Assembly (NCBI GenBank): GCA_905221605.1
Contig: CAJNDS010002429.1
Span: forward strand, 321,809-385,808
Reading direction: 5' to 3'
DNA from: Symbiodinium natans
Lineage: Eukaryota; Sar; Dinophyceae; Suessiales; Symbiodiniaceae
Length of the DNA: 64,000 nt
The translations under genes were made by a program, and so were the position numbers. Each line of letters opens with the position of its first letter. Within the stretch, counting starts at the first letter, position 1. Of the stretch, positions 11,401 to 22,500 are shown piece by piece. The notes beneath the pieces were generated by a model. The model did not search any database and was not told the DNA's origin. It was given only the letters and a program-made list of their open reading frames with translations.

Positions 11401-13188
11401 TGGCAGCTTGGCGAATTTTCTTTGCCGAGATGGATCGGGGGTCGCGCCATGAAGGGAGGCTCATGAGCCGCATTTTGACATTCTGAACCTGTTCTGCTCA
11501 GGACTCTGTTCTGTTTCACTACTTCCCGCAGCGACTTGGCTTGCAAGGCAGTATGGCAAGTCCTACGTTTTCGCTTCATTCATTTTGTCTCTGTGGTTTC
11601 TGCATTCATGCAGATTCATGCGCCTTCACACGCCATGACCCATCACAGCGACCGAGGCTGGGCTTTCATGCTTCCCTTCCCAACCCGATGGCATCCAGCG
11701 GGGAAGTGGATGCCGACGCCATGGATTTCCTAAAGCGCAAGGGTTGCATTCCCCTCCCGGCGGAGGACTGGAGCTATCAGTTTGCAGGCGCGCTGGTGCG
11801 GCTGTTCTTGCTTCTAGGAGTGTCTCGAGGGATCTCTGGGGCCTCTAGGGTCTGGGCCGCAATGCACTTTGTGAGGTGGGCCAAGGCTCTTCTACAAGTG
11901 TGACATGGCTCGGCGCTTGGACACTGAGATTGGTGCCTTGGCTTAGCTTGGGTGGTCAATGTCACCAGGGCAGGGCCCGGGTAGAACGTGCGAGGGCCGC
12001 TAAGGGCCACCAGGGCATGCTACGCCGCTACGCTTCATGCTACGCTTCATGCTACGCTTCCCAGGTGACCTGGTGCTTCAAGCTCGGGACGTGGAGCTGC
12101 AGATCTTAGGGGAGGTGTTGGAACGAATACGTCGCCTCGAAGGCCGCTTGCGAAAGGCGGCGCAGCTTTTGGCCGAGGTGGATGTCATCCAGGCCTTCAG
12201 CTCTGCGGCGCTGCAATACAAGTGGAATCGGCCAAAGTTCAGCGCAAAGCCTGGTCTCTTGCACATCGTGAGGGGACGGCACCCGCTGGTGGAGGCGATG
12301 ATGACTGCCCACCATGGTTTTGTCCCGAACAGTACAGAGATTGGCCTTGAAGACCGCGAATACCGTGTGCAAGTGGTGACCGGTGCAAACTTGGCCGGGA
12401 AATCAGTGTATTTGAAGCAGGTTGGGCTGATCACATACATGGCGCACACAGGCTCTTTTGTCCCAGCAGATGAGGCTGAGTTGGGCCTGTGTGACTTCAT
12501 CTTCTCTCGCATACAGAGTTGTGACAGCGCCACTCGCAACTGCTCAACGTTTACTCTGGACTTGTGCCAGCTCTCTTTGGCCCTGAAGCATGCCACCGCA
12601 TCTTCACTCATTTTGATCGATGAGTTTGGCAAGGGAACTCGTGCGGTGGATGGTGTGGCACTCCTTGGTGCCACGGTGGAGTATTTCTGCCGGTGGGCGA
12701 ATGGCCCGAAAGTGCTGATCACGACTCATTTCACCGAGATCTTTCGCATGAACCTGGTCTCGCAGAGTGAGCCGTTCCTGCAAGTTAGCCACTTACGAAT
12801 ATTGCCTCCTGACGACTCTGAAGGAACATCCCAAATCCTGCCAGACACAGCTTCAGTGGGCTCAATCGCCTACTTATACCAAATGGCAACAGGGTGTTCA
12901 GAAAAGAGCTTCGGTCTCGAATGCGCTGCGCAAGCCGGCTTGGACTCATCTGTCATCAGCCGTGCAGCAAACATCCTTGCCATGCTGGAGAGCGGCAATC
13001 CTGAACCAGAAGCCCAAGCTACTCCAGGACCAAAGCTGACTGAGCAGCAACAGGCGGTGTGTCAGATGATTGTCGATCGTCTTTGCGCTCTTGATCTTGA
13101 CACAGACGACGAGGATGCATCAAAAGCGCTGCTGGCATTTGTCGCGTCGAAGGCAGATGAGATTTCGTTTGGCGAATGCACCACCTAA
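8495..13188 (+). CDS. MSH5: MSH5-like MutS family protein (meiotic recombination), multi-exon
   Basis: MSH5 partners with MSH4 to stabilise meiotic recombination intermediates and does not act in mismatch repair. The proposed ATG at 8495 opens a long exon (to 9198) that matches the MSH5 N-terminus, with CGLAYVDLDETERVLWAADV and the later RAAGGLLRFLEQNRKLLG. Exon 2 carries LGKPREGLSLLGLLEPFV, an MSH5 signature. Further exons cover the core and clamp, including VGDWRALAATLSHMSTCLEL near 10194 and YLNIESHLSDIASLEKK near 11302. The last exon (about 12065-13188, TAA stop) holds the whole ATPase: Walker A TGANLAGKSVY, Walker B LILIDEFGKGT and the TTHFTEIF switch. IDEFGKGT, rather than the DE(L/I)GRGT of MSH2, 3 and 6, points to MSH5. 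Internal exon ends are approximate, and several introns contain tandem repeats. Confidence 0.88.
9199..9278 (+). other. MSH5 intron with GC donor (GC-AG)
   Basis: Exon 1 ends ...ATGGCCTT and the intron starts GCAAGT, the usual form of a GC donor. The acceptor is TTCAG at 9274-9278. Removing these 80 bp keeps the frame open from FVDVQTLMA to the GKPREGLSLLG exon. The junction is inferred from frame and MSH5 similarity, not from a transcript. Confidence 0.6.
10385..10500. repeat. Degenerate ~33-bp tandem repeat in an MSH5 intron
   Basis: Three to four imperfect units contain GGTTCCTGCCC or GGTTCTTGCCC followed by an A/T-rich half with TTCAAAT. The array lies between MSH5 coding exons and is assumed to be intronic. 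Confidence 0.6.
12019..12062. repeat. 12-bp repeat next to the acceptor of the last MSH5 exon
   Basis: The unit gctacgcttcat is repeated about three times and ends in TTCCCAG, the likely acceptor of the last MSH5 exon. The repeat therefore lies where a polypyrimidine tract would be expected. Confidence 0.7.
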
Positions 13189-13189
13189 A

Positions 13190-16100
13190 TCTCGCACAGA
13201 TCTCGGGACAAGATCCGACAAGGCACAGCAGATGCTGAGTAGACGCGTTGCAAACTTCTGTATGGAGGATGAGGTGGCGCTTGCGAATATGAAGAATTCA
13301 ATTTTTTTGGCAGGAGCGATTATCGCTATGGGGAAAGTCCCTGCACCATATCAGAAAGTAACTGGTGCAGAGGCCAAGATGTAGCCGAGCGAGTTTGGGG
13401 ACAGTCTAGCGGAGACCAAACGCCAGCTGCCATTCGTGGGGTCACCGGGGGGGTGCAGTCTATGCGTGCTGAAGTCTGCGACCATACCCGTTCCGGCTGC
13501 ATGTAGGTGGCTCAGAGGTAGTCATGTCTTTTGGATGAGGACAGGGCCAAGCATGCCGGGACCTTACTACACGGCTGCAATCAGCCGTACGTTGCCCAAT
13601 GTGGTTGAGAATTTTCTCGGAAGCAATCGGTCCAAGCTTTTAGGCTGCAGCCGAAGCAAAATCGAACGAAAGGCTGAACCCTCTTTTCCAAAAACTGTTA
13701 ATCCAGGGGTGCTGTTTCCTCGCACAGTTTTGGAGCAGGCCTAAGGTCTGTAGAGCAAGACTAGGACCGGAGTTAGGGAGGATTGTCTCCAAGTCTCAAA
13801 CGCATTGTCCCAAGAATCCCCCCGAGCATCCCTGTAAAACTGGATGGAATGCTTTGTCAGATTGCTCGGTAACTCGAGGCGCCGGGAGCCATGCCTGGCT
13901 GCGATCGTGCTCCTCGCGATCGTTGCAGGTGAGATCTAAAAACCCCCATGGGGTTTTGGTGTCGTTTAGGTGGAAAAGGATTTTGTTTATTCGAGGGGCA
14001 TGCTTCAAGAGCTTTGTGCAAGAGCATGCAGCTGTACCTAGCTGTTCTCAGCCCTGCTTTTTCCGCCTCATGGCGCTCAGCTTGACATATGTCATTGGCA
14101 TTCCGACAGGCGTCCCTTCAGGTGCTACCCAAAATGAGGACCTTCGCATTCCGTCTGGCTTCATCTTGCTTCAGCATGATTTCAGCATGCCGTCAGGAGG
14201 CGGTGAAAGTCTTCGAGCAAGTGATCTCAGGCCCAGCTGCCTATCTCATGTTTCCCTCGGAAGAACATCATGCACGGGTCGACAAGAAAGCGCTCTAATC
14301 TGCCACGGACTAAGACGCCGACACCGCCCATTTCCAAGACCTTCTCAAGAAAGGTCAGAAATCATCTTGCAACGCTCCCGGAGATTCCTTGGAGTCTACC
14401 AAAAGTTTCGTATGTTCCGTGCTGAAGATCAGCTAGTGCAGCCAAGAAGGCCGGCTCGGCGTCTGAGGCTGTGGCTACTGGGCAGATCGCGCTGCTGTGC
14501 GACTTCAGCAGTTCGTCAGCCCCTTAGGATTCGGAATCACTGCAGGAGCCCTGGGCTGCTGGGCTGTGCTGAAGAGACGAGTTCCCCCAACCACCTCTCC
14601 TTTCTGTCATTGAGTCATTGAGCAGCTTTTGAGTTATGGGGCAATGGAAGAAGCGGCAGCATAAAGCGCCTGCAGGTGGCCGGGCAGTTGGAGGTGAGTC
14701 GGAGGCACCTTGCATCGCATCGCTGGCTAAAGAGGGAACCACAAACTTCCAAAGAAAACATGGGAAAGACAGATTTGGAAGGGACATTTCGCATTAATCA
14801 TGTGTTTGCCCCTTGCCTTTGGGAGATCTCGGGAGGCACCTGGGCGATGTGCACTTTGACAACATCACGGCGGCCACGGCCCCCGAAAAAGTTGTGCCGC
14901 TCCATCTCAGACGCAGATGCTCTCAGCTCTAAGCTCAGGTAAGAGCCATCCCCGATGAGCCAAGCTGGAGATCCTTGGCCTGCAGAGCGCGTCGCAAACT
15001 CTTCGGGGCCCGTAGGACATGCAGGGACCCTTCGCATGGCCGGGGCTCAGGTGGTGTTGCTGTCCTCTACTTGGATGGCAGTGCGCAGGCAATGACATGC
15101 ACATTAGCTTCCATCAACTCACGAAAAATGCACATTTTTGATGCTGCACCCAAGAGTACAAAAGAAGATGCATTCCAGTGCTTTTACAGATACGTTGAAG
15201 GTGCAGCTGCAGCACCACGATCATCATGTTGTGGAGGCCTCAGTGTTCAGAGGCTGGCTAGTTGTCAGCGACCACGGGACCAAAGCAGGAACAAGCAAAG
15301 CACAGTAAGTAAAGGGTAGTACTAGCACGGTCACTCTCACATCAGTGTATCTGATTCTCTCGTCAAAGGCGCAGAAGGAAAGCATCACACAGAGTAGCTT
15401 TATGGTGCCGCATACACGAATGGTGGAAGTGAAGCAAGTGAAGCTATGTCACAGGTGGAGACGATGGATGTGACTTCAGGCAGTTTGATACAGGCACAGT
15501 GCACCTCATGATAATCCTACTGAGCGTCGTACTTTCCAGCTTTGTCTGTGCAGGCGCATCATGACAATCATGTCGGACCAAAGTAGTGAGAGTTGAAAGT
15601 GTTGAATGTGTTGACAGGTACCCGAAGGAGCGGTGCTGCTGCACAACAAGCCGTTACAAGTTGTCATGGCCTCAACAGCGCAGGGCGTGAAGGTGTGTAG
15701 GCACGGCCTGCGTCCACGCAGGCCGTCTAGGCACAGAAAAGACATGCAAAGAGTATTGGAAGAACGACCCTTCAAGGCATGGACCCGCATCCGAGCCGTT
15801 GACTCGCCGGTGCGAGGCAATGCCAAGCTGAGTCATTTTTTGTTTTCGCACGTTTTGGCACTCTGTGAACCGCCTGGGCCACTCTACTTGCAGCTCTGTG
15901 GGACCCATAATATGGGTCCATATGGACCATCACAAGTCAGCAGGCTTGAAGGCAGCATCCCGAAACTGAGAGCTTCACGGGAGCCTTGCAGGGCAAATCT
16001 GCCAACAACAGCCGGAAAAGGAGCGCGGCGGGAGGTCCTGCGGGAGGAGGTGAGTATCTGAAAAACATCACGTCAACCTGCGGCTCCTTGGGTCCTTCGA

Positions 16101-19080
16101 CCTCACCGTGCTTTCAGTATGCTTGAGGTATTTGCAGACATCGATGTGCATCTATTGCTTGCGATCAAAGGGCACAGGCAAGGCACTCTCTAGAATTGCT
16201 TCGAGCTGCAGGTTTCTTCGAGTTCTACTTCGCGCTCTCGCCTGAGTACATGCAAAGCGCAGTCGAGATGAGCTCCGCACAAGAAGTGGGCCTTGGAGTT
16301 GGGCGTTGGCAGGTCTTGGGTGCAGCGCAATTTTGTGACGCCGTATGACACGGCATCGCAGCGCAAGTTTTTCCGATCACACACACGGCATCCTCGGAGA
16401 CGCCCTCAGCTAGTGATTTAGCATTGATAGCTCCTTGTTAAGGCCGTCCGCGACAGGATGAGTCAGGATGAGTGACAGTGTGATGAGGTATTGGCATGGG
16501 TTCATTTGGAGCTTTCTTGGAACGCCTGGAGCCCCAAGGGAATGGGGGGGGGGGAGTGCCGTGCGTTTGTAAAGCATGCAAACAAAATTGGGGGGCATAT
16601 GTTTAACAGGCCCCCATATTGTGCACGATGGCTTCGCGGAGCCGCCTCCATCCTCTAAGGTTCTGCACCGTCTTTGCGTGCTTGCCTTTGGCTTGGTTCG
16701 GCCGCGGCCTTTTGGGAAAAATTCCCGCGGAGTGCTGGTAGCAGGCGCTTGAAAACAGCCCGAGGTGTCCAAATGCTTGCGAGCTTGCATGGCCGAGATG
16801 ATCCCCTTGCAGATGAATGCCAGCCAGCTTGAAAGTTGAGTCTCCAATGCTGGTCCAGATGCAGCTGCAATACAGACTCCAGCCCTGGACAGGCCTTTCG
16901 CCAACCTTGTGGTGGGCTCATCGCATCTCGAAGCCACAAGCTGCTTTGGTTGCTTTGCTCAACTCTGCTCTCGTCGTGACTCAGGCTACCTCGCGTCGGT
17001 CGCCAAGGTGGAAAAGGCCGGCGATGCCGCAGATGCTTCATTGATGCGCACATCGCCATTGTCGCCGTTTTGTCACTTCAAAAACTTGAAACGCAGTTGG
17101 CCTCTTACTGGCCAGGTACCCGCTTTGCGAAGGGTTCTAAGGACTGGGCTTGTTGAGAGCGCGATGTGGCACAAAGGACATACGCGGATGACCGGGGCCA
17201 GTGGGGAGCCGTAGCCGTCAGGACCATGTCAGGCCGACTTCCCCCTGGAGTCTCTCCAAGTGACGTCGGGCTCTTAAGTTGCAGCTGTCAGAAGTTTTTG
17301 GTGATTCCCTGCATTCTGCATCCATGCAGGCAAAGGTCAGGTCTTGACCAGGTGAGGCTGCACATTGAAAGCCGTGATCCTTAAGATCCTTAAGCTGCAA
17401 GCTTGTATGGTATGACGTGAGCTGCATGCCCTTGCACGCAGAATTGCCAGATGCCAGGTAGGAGGTTTCGAAGCTGAGGGCCTGTTTGGACCAAAGCAAC
17501 TTTCTAAGAGAGTTCTGGATCCATATGTTTGAACAGCGGAAGCGAATTAATCATTCCTTCCTGTTGCCTTGTGTGACCTGAAAAGCATTGCTTAAGTCCG
17601 CACCCCGGGAACATGCACAATCAAGTGTGCCCTACTGCTCCTCTGCCATGTCTGCTCGGGTCATGCAGCATCTCCAAAGAATTGGCAAGCCCCGCGCTTC
17701 ATGCGAGGGCTTGTTCGGTTCAGTTCTGCAGTTTTAGATGGTTGCGCGCCGCAAGCCTGCACCACGAAAGCAGACCGTTTAGATGCCTCAGAAGCTTAGA
17801 TCGGCAAAGGTGTCGAGCGCAGTCACGGGATACTGGAAGCCACTACGGGTTCAGGATGTTCAGGTTCTGTAAGCTGCCTTCAGGCAGGCTGGGTCGGCGC
17901 GCGAATACGCTTTGACTCCGTGATCGGAGAGTGCACCGCCCAATGCGATGCAACGTGCACAACACGTACATCGTGTTCTTTAGGTTACCTGTTCAGAATT
18001 CTTGAAGTCAGCTTCTCACAAGCAGAAGCAAATGCGAATCGCGTAAATTTGGCCGAGCCTGGGTGACCACCCAGCAGCTTGGAGTTATCTGCACAGATCA
18101 CGGCATCGGGGCCATGGGTTCCCGCGAATGCCACCTACGACGGAGAGGATCCGAGAAGTGCCTACAGGCACGTTTCACGCCGCATGCACACGCGACAGTC
18201 GCGTTCCGAGCATGCGGAGGCTTTGAGGCTACAGAATCAATCGGCGCCCTCTGTGCACTCTGAGAGGGGCCGGGCCGGAGTCTTGATGACCGCCCTGGCA
18301 ATTGCCACTCGTGTTTTCCGATGGCATGTGAGCATCTGAAGAGAAAAGGCTCAGCAAAAAGGCACAAGAAAAGAGAAGAGCAAACGACGCACGTCTAGAA
18401 AAGCGTAGCAATATGTAACAATGGCCCTTAGTGCTCCGACGTTGCCGTTCATCAAGTCGCTCTTTACTGTGTCTGCCGACCTTACAGGAAAGCGAGCGAA
18501 CGACAACAGGATTGTGTCGTCTTGCATGTGCCGGCAAGAAGGGTTGGGCAGATGTGACTTTTAGATGGTCTTTTTTCCTAAGTGCCCCAGGGGCGTGCGC
18601 CCCGGAGAAGCTGTGACATGCCTTCCGCACTTGCCCAGTGACGACCTCCCACGCCGCATGTACGGCTCAATACGGCTCATGGTCAGTTATCGTGGTAAGC
18701 CTGCAACAGCTGTGAGACATCCACGTTGCGAGAGTTGGCGAGAAGACGAAGGTTTATGCACAGTGACTCTGCACCGACACCCCATGAGACCGCATGCTTC
18801 TGGTACATGACTCAAAAGATTCAAGCTCGCTGGCATGGAGGTGGGCGCCCCAGGTCGTACGACTATGCTTCCCTTTCTTGCTCTTTAGTTTGCTCTCTGA
18901 TGTTTGTTTTCGCCTTCCTGTAGCCCGGAGCTCGCCTCGTTTTCCACGTGAGGAGAAGATGCGCCTGCTGAAAGATGAAGCCTCATCTTACATGCCCGGG
19001 AGCTTAGCGAAGTTCCGGGAGACAGCTTAGCTGCGTGATAGTTCGAGTCTGAGGCCGGTAGCTACTGACCTGAGCGATGA
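13190..19080 (+). other. Unassigned sequence with scattered exon-like stretches
   Basis: No gene is firmly recognised between MSH5 and the first channel. Candidate + strand exons include QEAVKVFEQVISGPAAYL near 14196, QFVSPLGFGITAGALGCW near 14510 (possibly a membrane segment), KVQLQHHDHHVVEASVFRGW near 15198 followed by LVVSDHGTKAGTSK, ELLRAAGFFEFYFALSPEYM near 16195, and a Ser/Arg-rich stretch GPWVPANATYDGEDPRSAYR near 18109. The last could be the disordered N-terminus of the channel that follows. A G-run lies at about 16543-16554. Frames change often, as expected for many small introns. No function is assigned. Confidence 0.3.
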
Positions 19081-19084
19081 CGGA

Positions 19085-19466
19085 ATGCCGACGTGCTCGG
19101 GACAGAATTGCAGAGAAACGTTGAGAAACATATCGGAGCCATGGCATGTCAGGTATGAGGATGCGCCGGCTTCACCTCTCCAGGTGCCTGGGGAGCCTTT
19201 TCACGATTCGGTTCCAATTCCAAGTGCTTGGCAGGCGCTGGTGGAAGCACCAGTGTTTCAATCGCTTATCGGCCGATGCCTAAGTTGGCTTTGGGCTTCG
19301 TTTTGGCTTTTGCTTTGGAAGTCTTTGAGCAACATGTGCCTGCTGCTATGAGGTGCCATTATCCTGGCGAACGCTTTGGTCATCGGCCTGGAGACAGACC
19401 AGGTGGAGGACTACGCATGGCGTCACCCTCGGCTATCGGAACAGAACCGAATCTACATTCTTTGCC

Positions 19467-19545
<79 letters not shown>

Positions 19546-22500
19546 TGTTTGTCAACATGATGCACGCAGTGTCAGGTTATTCCCAATGCTGGAGGACACT
19601 TGAAGCCGAGTGCAGCGAGCTTGAAGATTTGCGCAAACATAAATCTGGCCTGTCTCGGGTGCTCTCTGCATCTCTCTGCCAGGATGCTTTCCTCTCGCTT
19701 TTTGCAGTGGAACTTTGCCTGAGGCAGGCGGTCATGATTCGCTGTTCCAGAACAATTTGGACAGTTGGCATGTGCAGGCTGTGCGCCTATGGCCTGCTGG
19801 GATTTTTTAGTGCAACTGGATCCGCATCCCCGCCATGTCAAAACAAAGAGACGAAACAGTCCACACATCGCAGTTGCAGATTTGTGGAGAGATGGTTTTC
19901 TGCGTTGATTGTGTCTTGCTGTAGAATGTTGGGCGCTTGCGTTGAACAGTGCGTTGCTAGTGTCTTCTTAATCCAGAGCCCGGCCGTGAGGGAAGGATGC
20001 ATCATAGAATCTGTTATCGAAGAGAGCCGTGGCCTCCAACAAGAAGACATGTTCAGATATGTGTAGGTTTGACACGCCACGTGCCATGATGTGGGCACTC
20101 GTGTGATATGATGGCGTCATAGGGCTACTGCAAGGGAGCAGATGAAAGCTGGCTTCAAATAGAGACACATGGTCATGCTGATGTTGGCCAGGACGGCGTG
20201 TGGAACGTGGCACGCCCAGAGCGCATAAGAGTATTCGTGTTTTTTTTTTTTCGTTTTTTTGTTGATTTCTTGTTGGCTTTTGGCGGACTTATTGGTCACA
20301 GAATTTCACAGAGAACAGCGCGACAACGGTGCTGCTGAAGGTCTTTGACTTTGTCTTGGTTTTCTTGGGGGTGCCTGGGCTCAGCGTGCCAAGTCAATTC
20401 CTGCTGCCGGTCATGTGCTTAGCCGGCCATGCGCCAGTCATGTACCCAGGTGATTGATCGCGGGCTCTGCTTGCTCAATCGCCTGCAAGCAGGCTCATGG
20501 GTGAAGTTGTTGCACTGACTGGCCGTTCTCGTGCTTACATCGTATCTCCCGTACGTGTCGATGCAGTCGAGAGCAGTCTCAAGATCATGCCAACCACGAG
20601 CGACGCAGCGACTAACCAAGCAGGCATCGGTGAGGTTCTTCAATTAAAACTAAAACCATACAACAAGGAGGAGACAGGAACATCACCAGCATTTCGACAA
20701 AACCAAGCTCGAGGCAACGCAATTGCGCCGCTTCATTTTGCTAGGCTACACTGCTACTGAATCGGCGTGGCAGCAGTTGGCAGTGGCTCAGCCTGTTCGG
20801 TAAATGTGCCAAGACGAGGAGCAAGGCAGAACTCGAAAAAGGAGTGGCTTTTCTTATCTCAGCCACTTCTCGACAAGAATCGCTTCTTAGTTAGCTTGAT
20901 ATTGTCAGTCCTGCTCCTCTTGCATGAATGGCCATTGTAGGACCTGTCCGGCCACTTGAGTATGCGCAGGTCCACAGCTGTACATTGTCCTTATGCGGGT
21001 GTTCAGGCCAGCGTGCAAGGACCACGCGCAGCTGTGTAGTGAATCATGTGGAATCCATATTTCCGGCTAGTCTGTTGCGGATACTCCGGATCTTCCGCAT
21101 CTTCCGGGTCATGAGACAGACGCGCGCTCACCTTCAGAAGGTAACATTTCAGAATCCACATCCCACGTCATCCAGCATCTTCCCGCGTTCGCTGAAAGTC
21201 TCAGGTTGCACATACTGGCATCCAGTCTTTTTGATGCGGTTCAGTCGGTATTCTGGGTTGGGCTCTGAGAAAAGAGCTAGAGAGAGATAGAGCTGCTTCT
21301 TTCAGAAGCGAAGACTTGGAAGAATCTTGAAGACTTCATGGACTTCCAGGTCAGTGTTATATGCGTTCTGATCTTGTACATCTGCGCAATCGTCCTTACA
21401 AGGCCATGCTGTCTGCCCATGAGAATTCCATGAACACCGCAAGGCAGTGGTTCACGAGCCGCGTTTGCTCAGGCTTGTTGGCCATCCTGTTGATGGTGAT
21501 CCTTTAGTGGCTTTGCCGCAACAAGATATGTATGAGATAGGTTTCAAGCACTCTTCTGCAGATGCTTTGCATCGGTGCACAGCTGGCAAGGCACTGGTGA
21601 AGCAAGAGTACTTCGGCGTGCCCCCTAGTTGACACAGGGAATGCTTTCGAGCGAAGCCTGTTCCAATGCTGTCACGAAAGGAGCGCTGCGGTTTGTGTTC
21701 ATGTTCTTCCTGTTCTTTAATGTATCTTCATAATTTCTCCCCTTTTCTCTTCATCTATTCCTTCATTTCATGTCCATATGCGTTCGCACTAACTGCTCCT
21801 AAGGCTCCCTCGGCTCCTCGATGCTGACGCTCTTCGAGCTCATGGCCTTTCCGAACATGGCGCGCGCCGGAAGGGATGGGGGGGGGGACATGGGGGGGAG
21901 ACATGGGGGGGGGGTTCGCTTTTGCAGCGCTTGGATGTCTGCTCGCTTTTTGGTTGTGTCCTGCTCTCGACATGGGCTTTCGAGCTCGGCTGAGGAGCGC
22001 TTCCAGCCGGCGGGAGCCTCATTTCGGAGACAAATTGGCAGCTTGGGCTTGCGGCGGAAGCCGACGAGGTCTACTCTGGCAACCCATCTCTCAAAACCTT
22101 CCTCGTCATCTTCGTCATCTTCGGTGCCTTCATGATGGCTGCCCTGGCAAGCTTGGTAACATTGTAACATGAGAAGTATGAAGAAGCGACAAAGGTCGAC
22201 CAGAATTGACTTGCTGTCTGCCATCGCTTCCAGGCCAGCATCCTTACCGGTGTCATCACCGAGGGAATGGTGGAGAAGAGTCGAATGCGACAGGTTTGAG
22301 AGCATGTTCGTGCGCCCTGCAACATCTTTGGCATGCTGGAAACAATCGAGGAGGAACGCCGGTTTGAGAGGGAAACGGCTGACAGCTCGGCATGGCACAG
22401 TGATACAGCGGAATCATGCGGAATCTGAGCGGAGATGTTTGGAGATTAGCATCGCAGATAGACAACAGCGCCACTACAGGCACGGGCGGCCTTCATTCGA

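Noticed and set aside
12078-12722. - strand frame of 214 codons opposite the MSH5 ATPase exon
   Set aside because: The sense strand carries the Walker motifs; the antisense frame has no family features.
19353-20066. Frame of 237 codons including a long Cys-Val run
   Set aside because: It reads through the (GT)37 intron repeat; the true channel frame leaves the exon at 19468.
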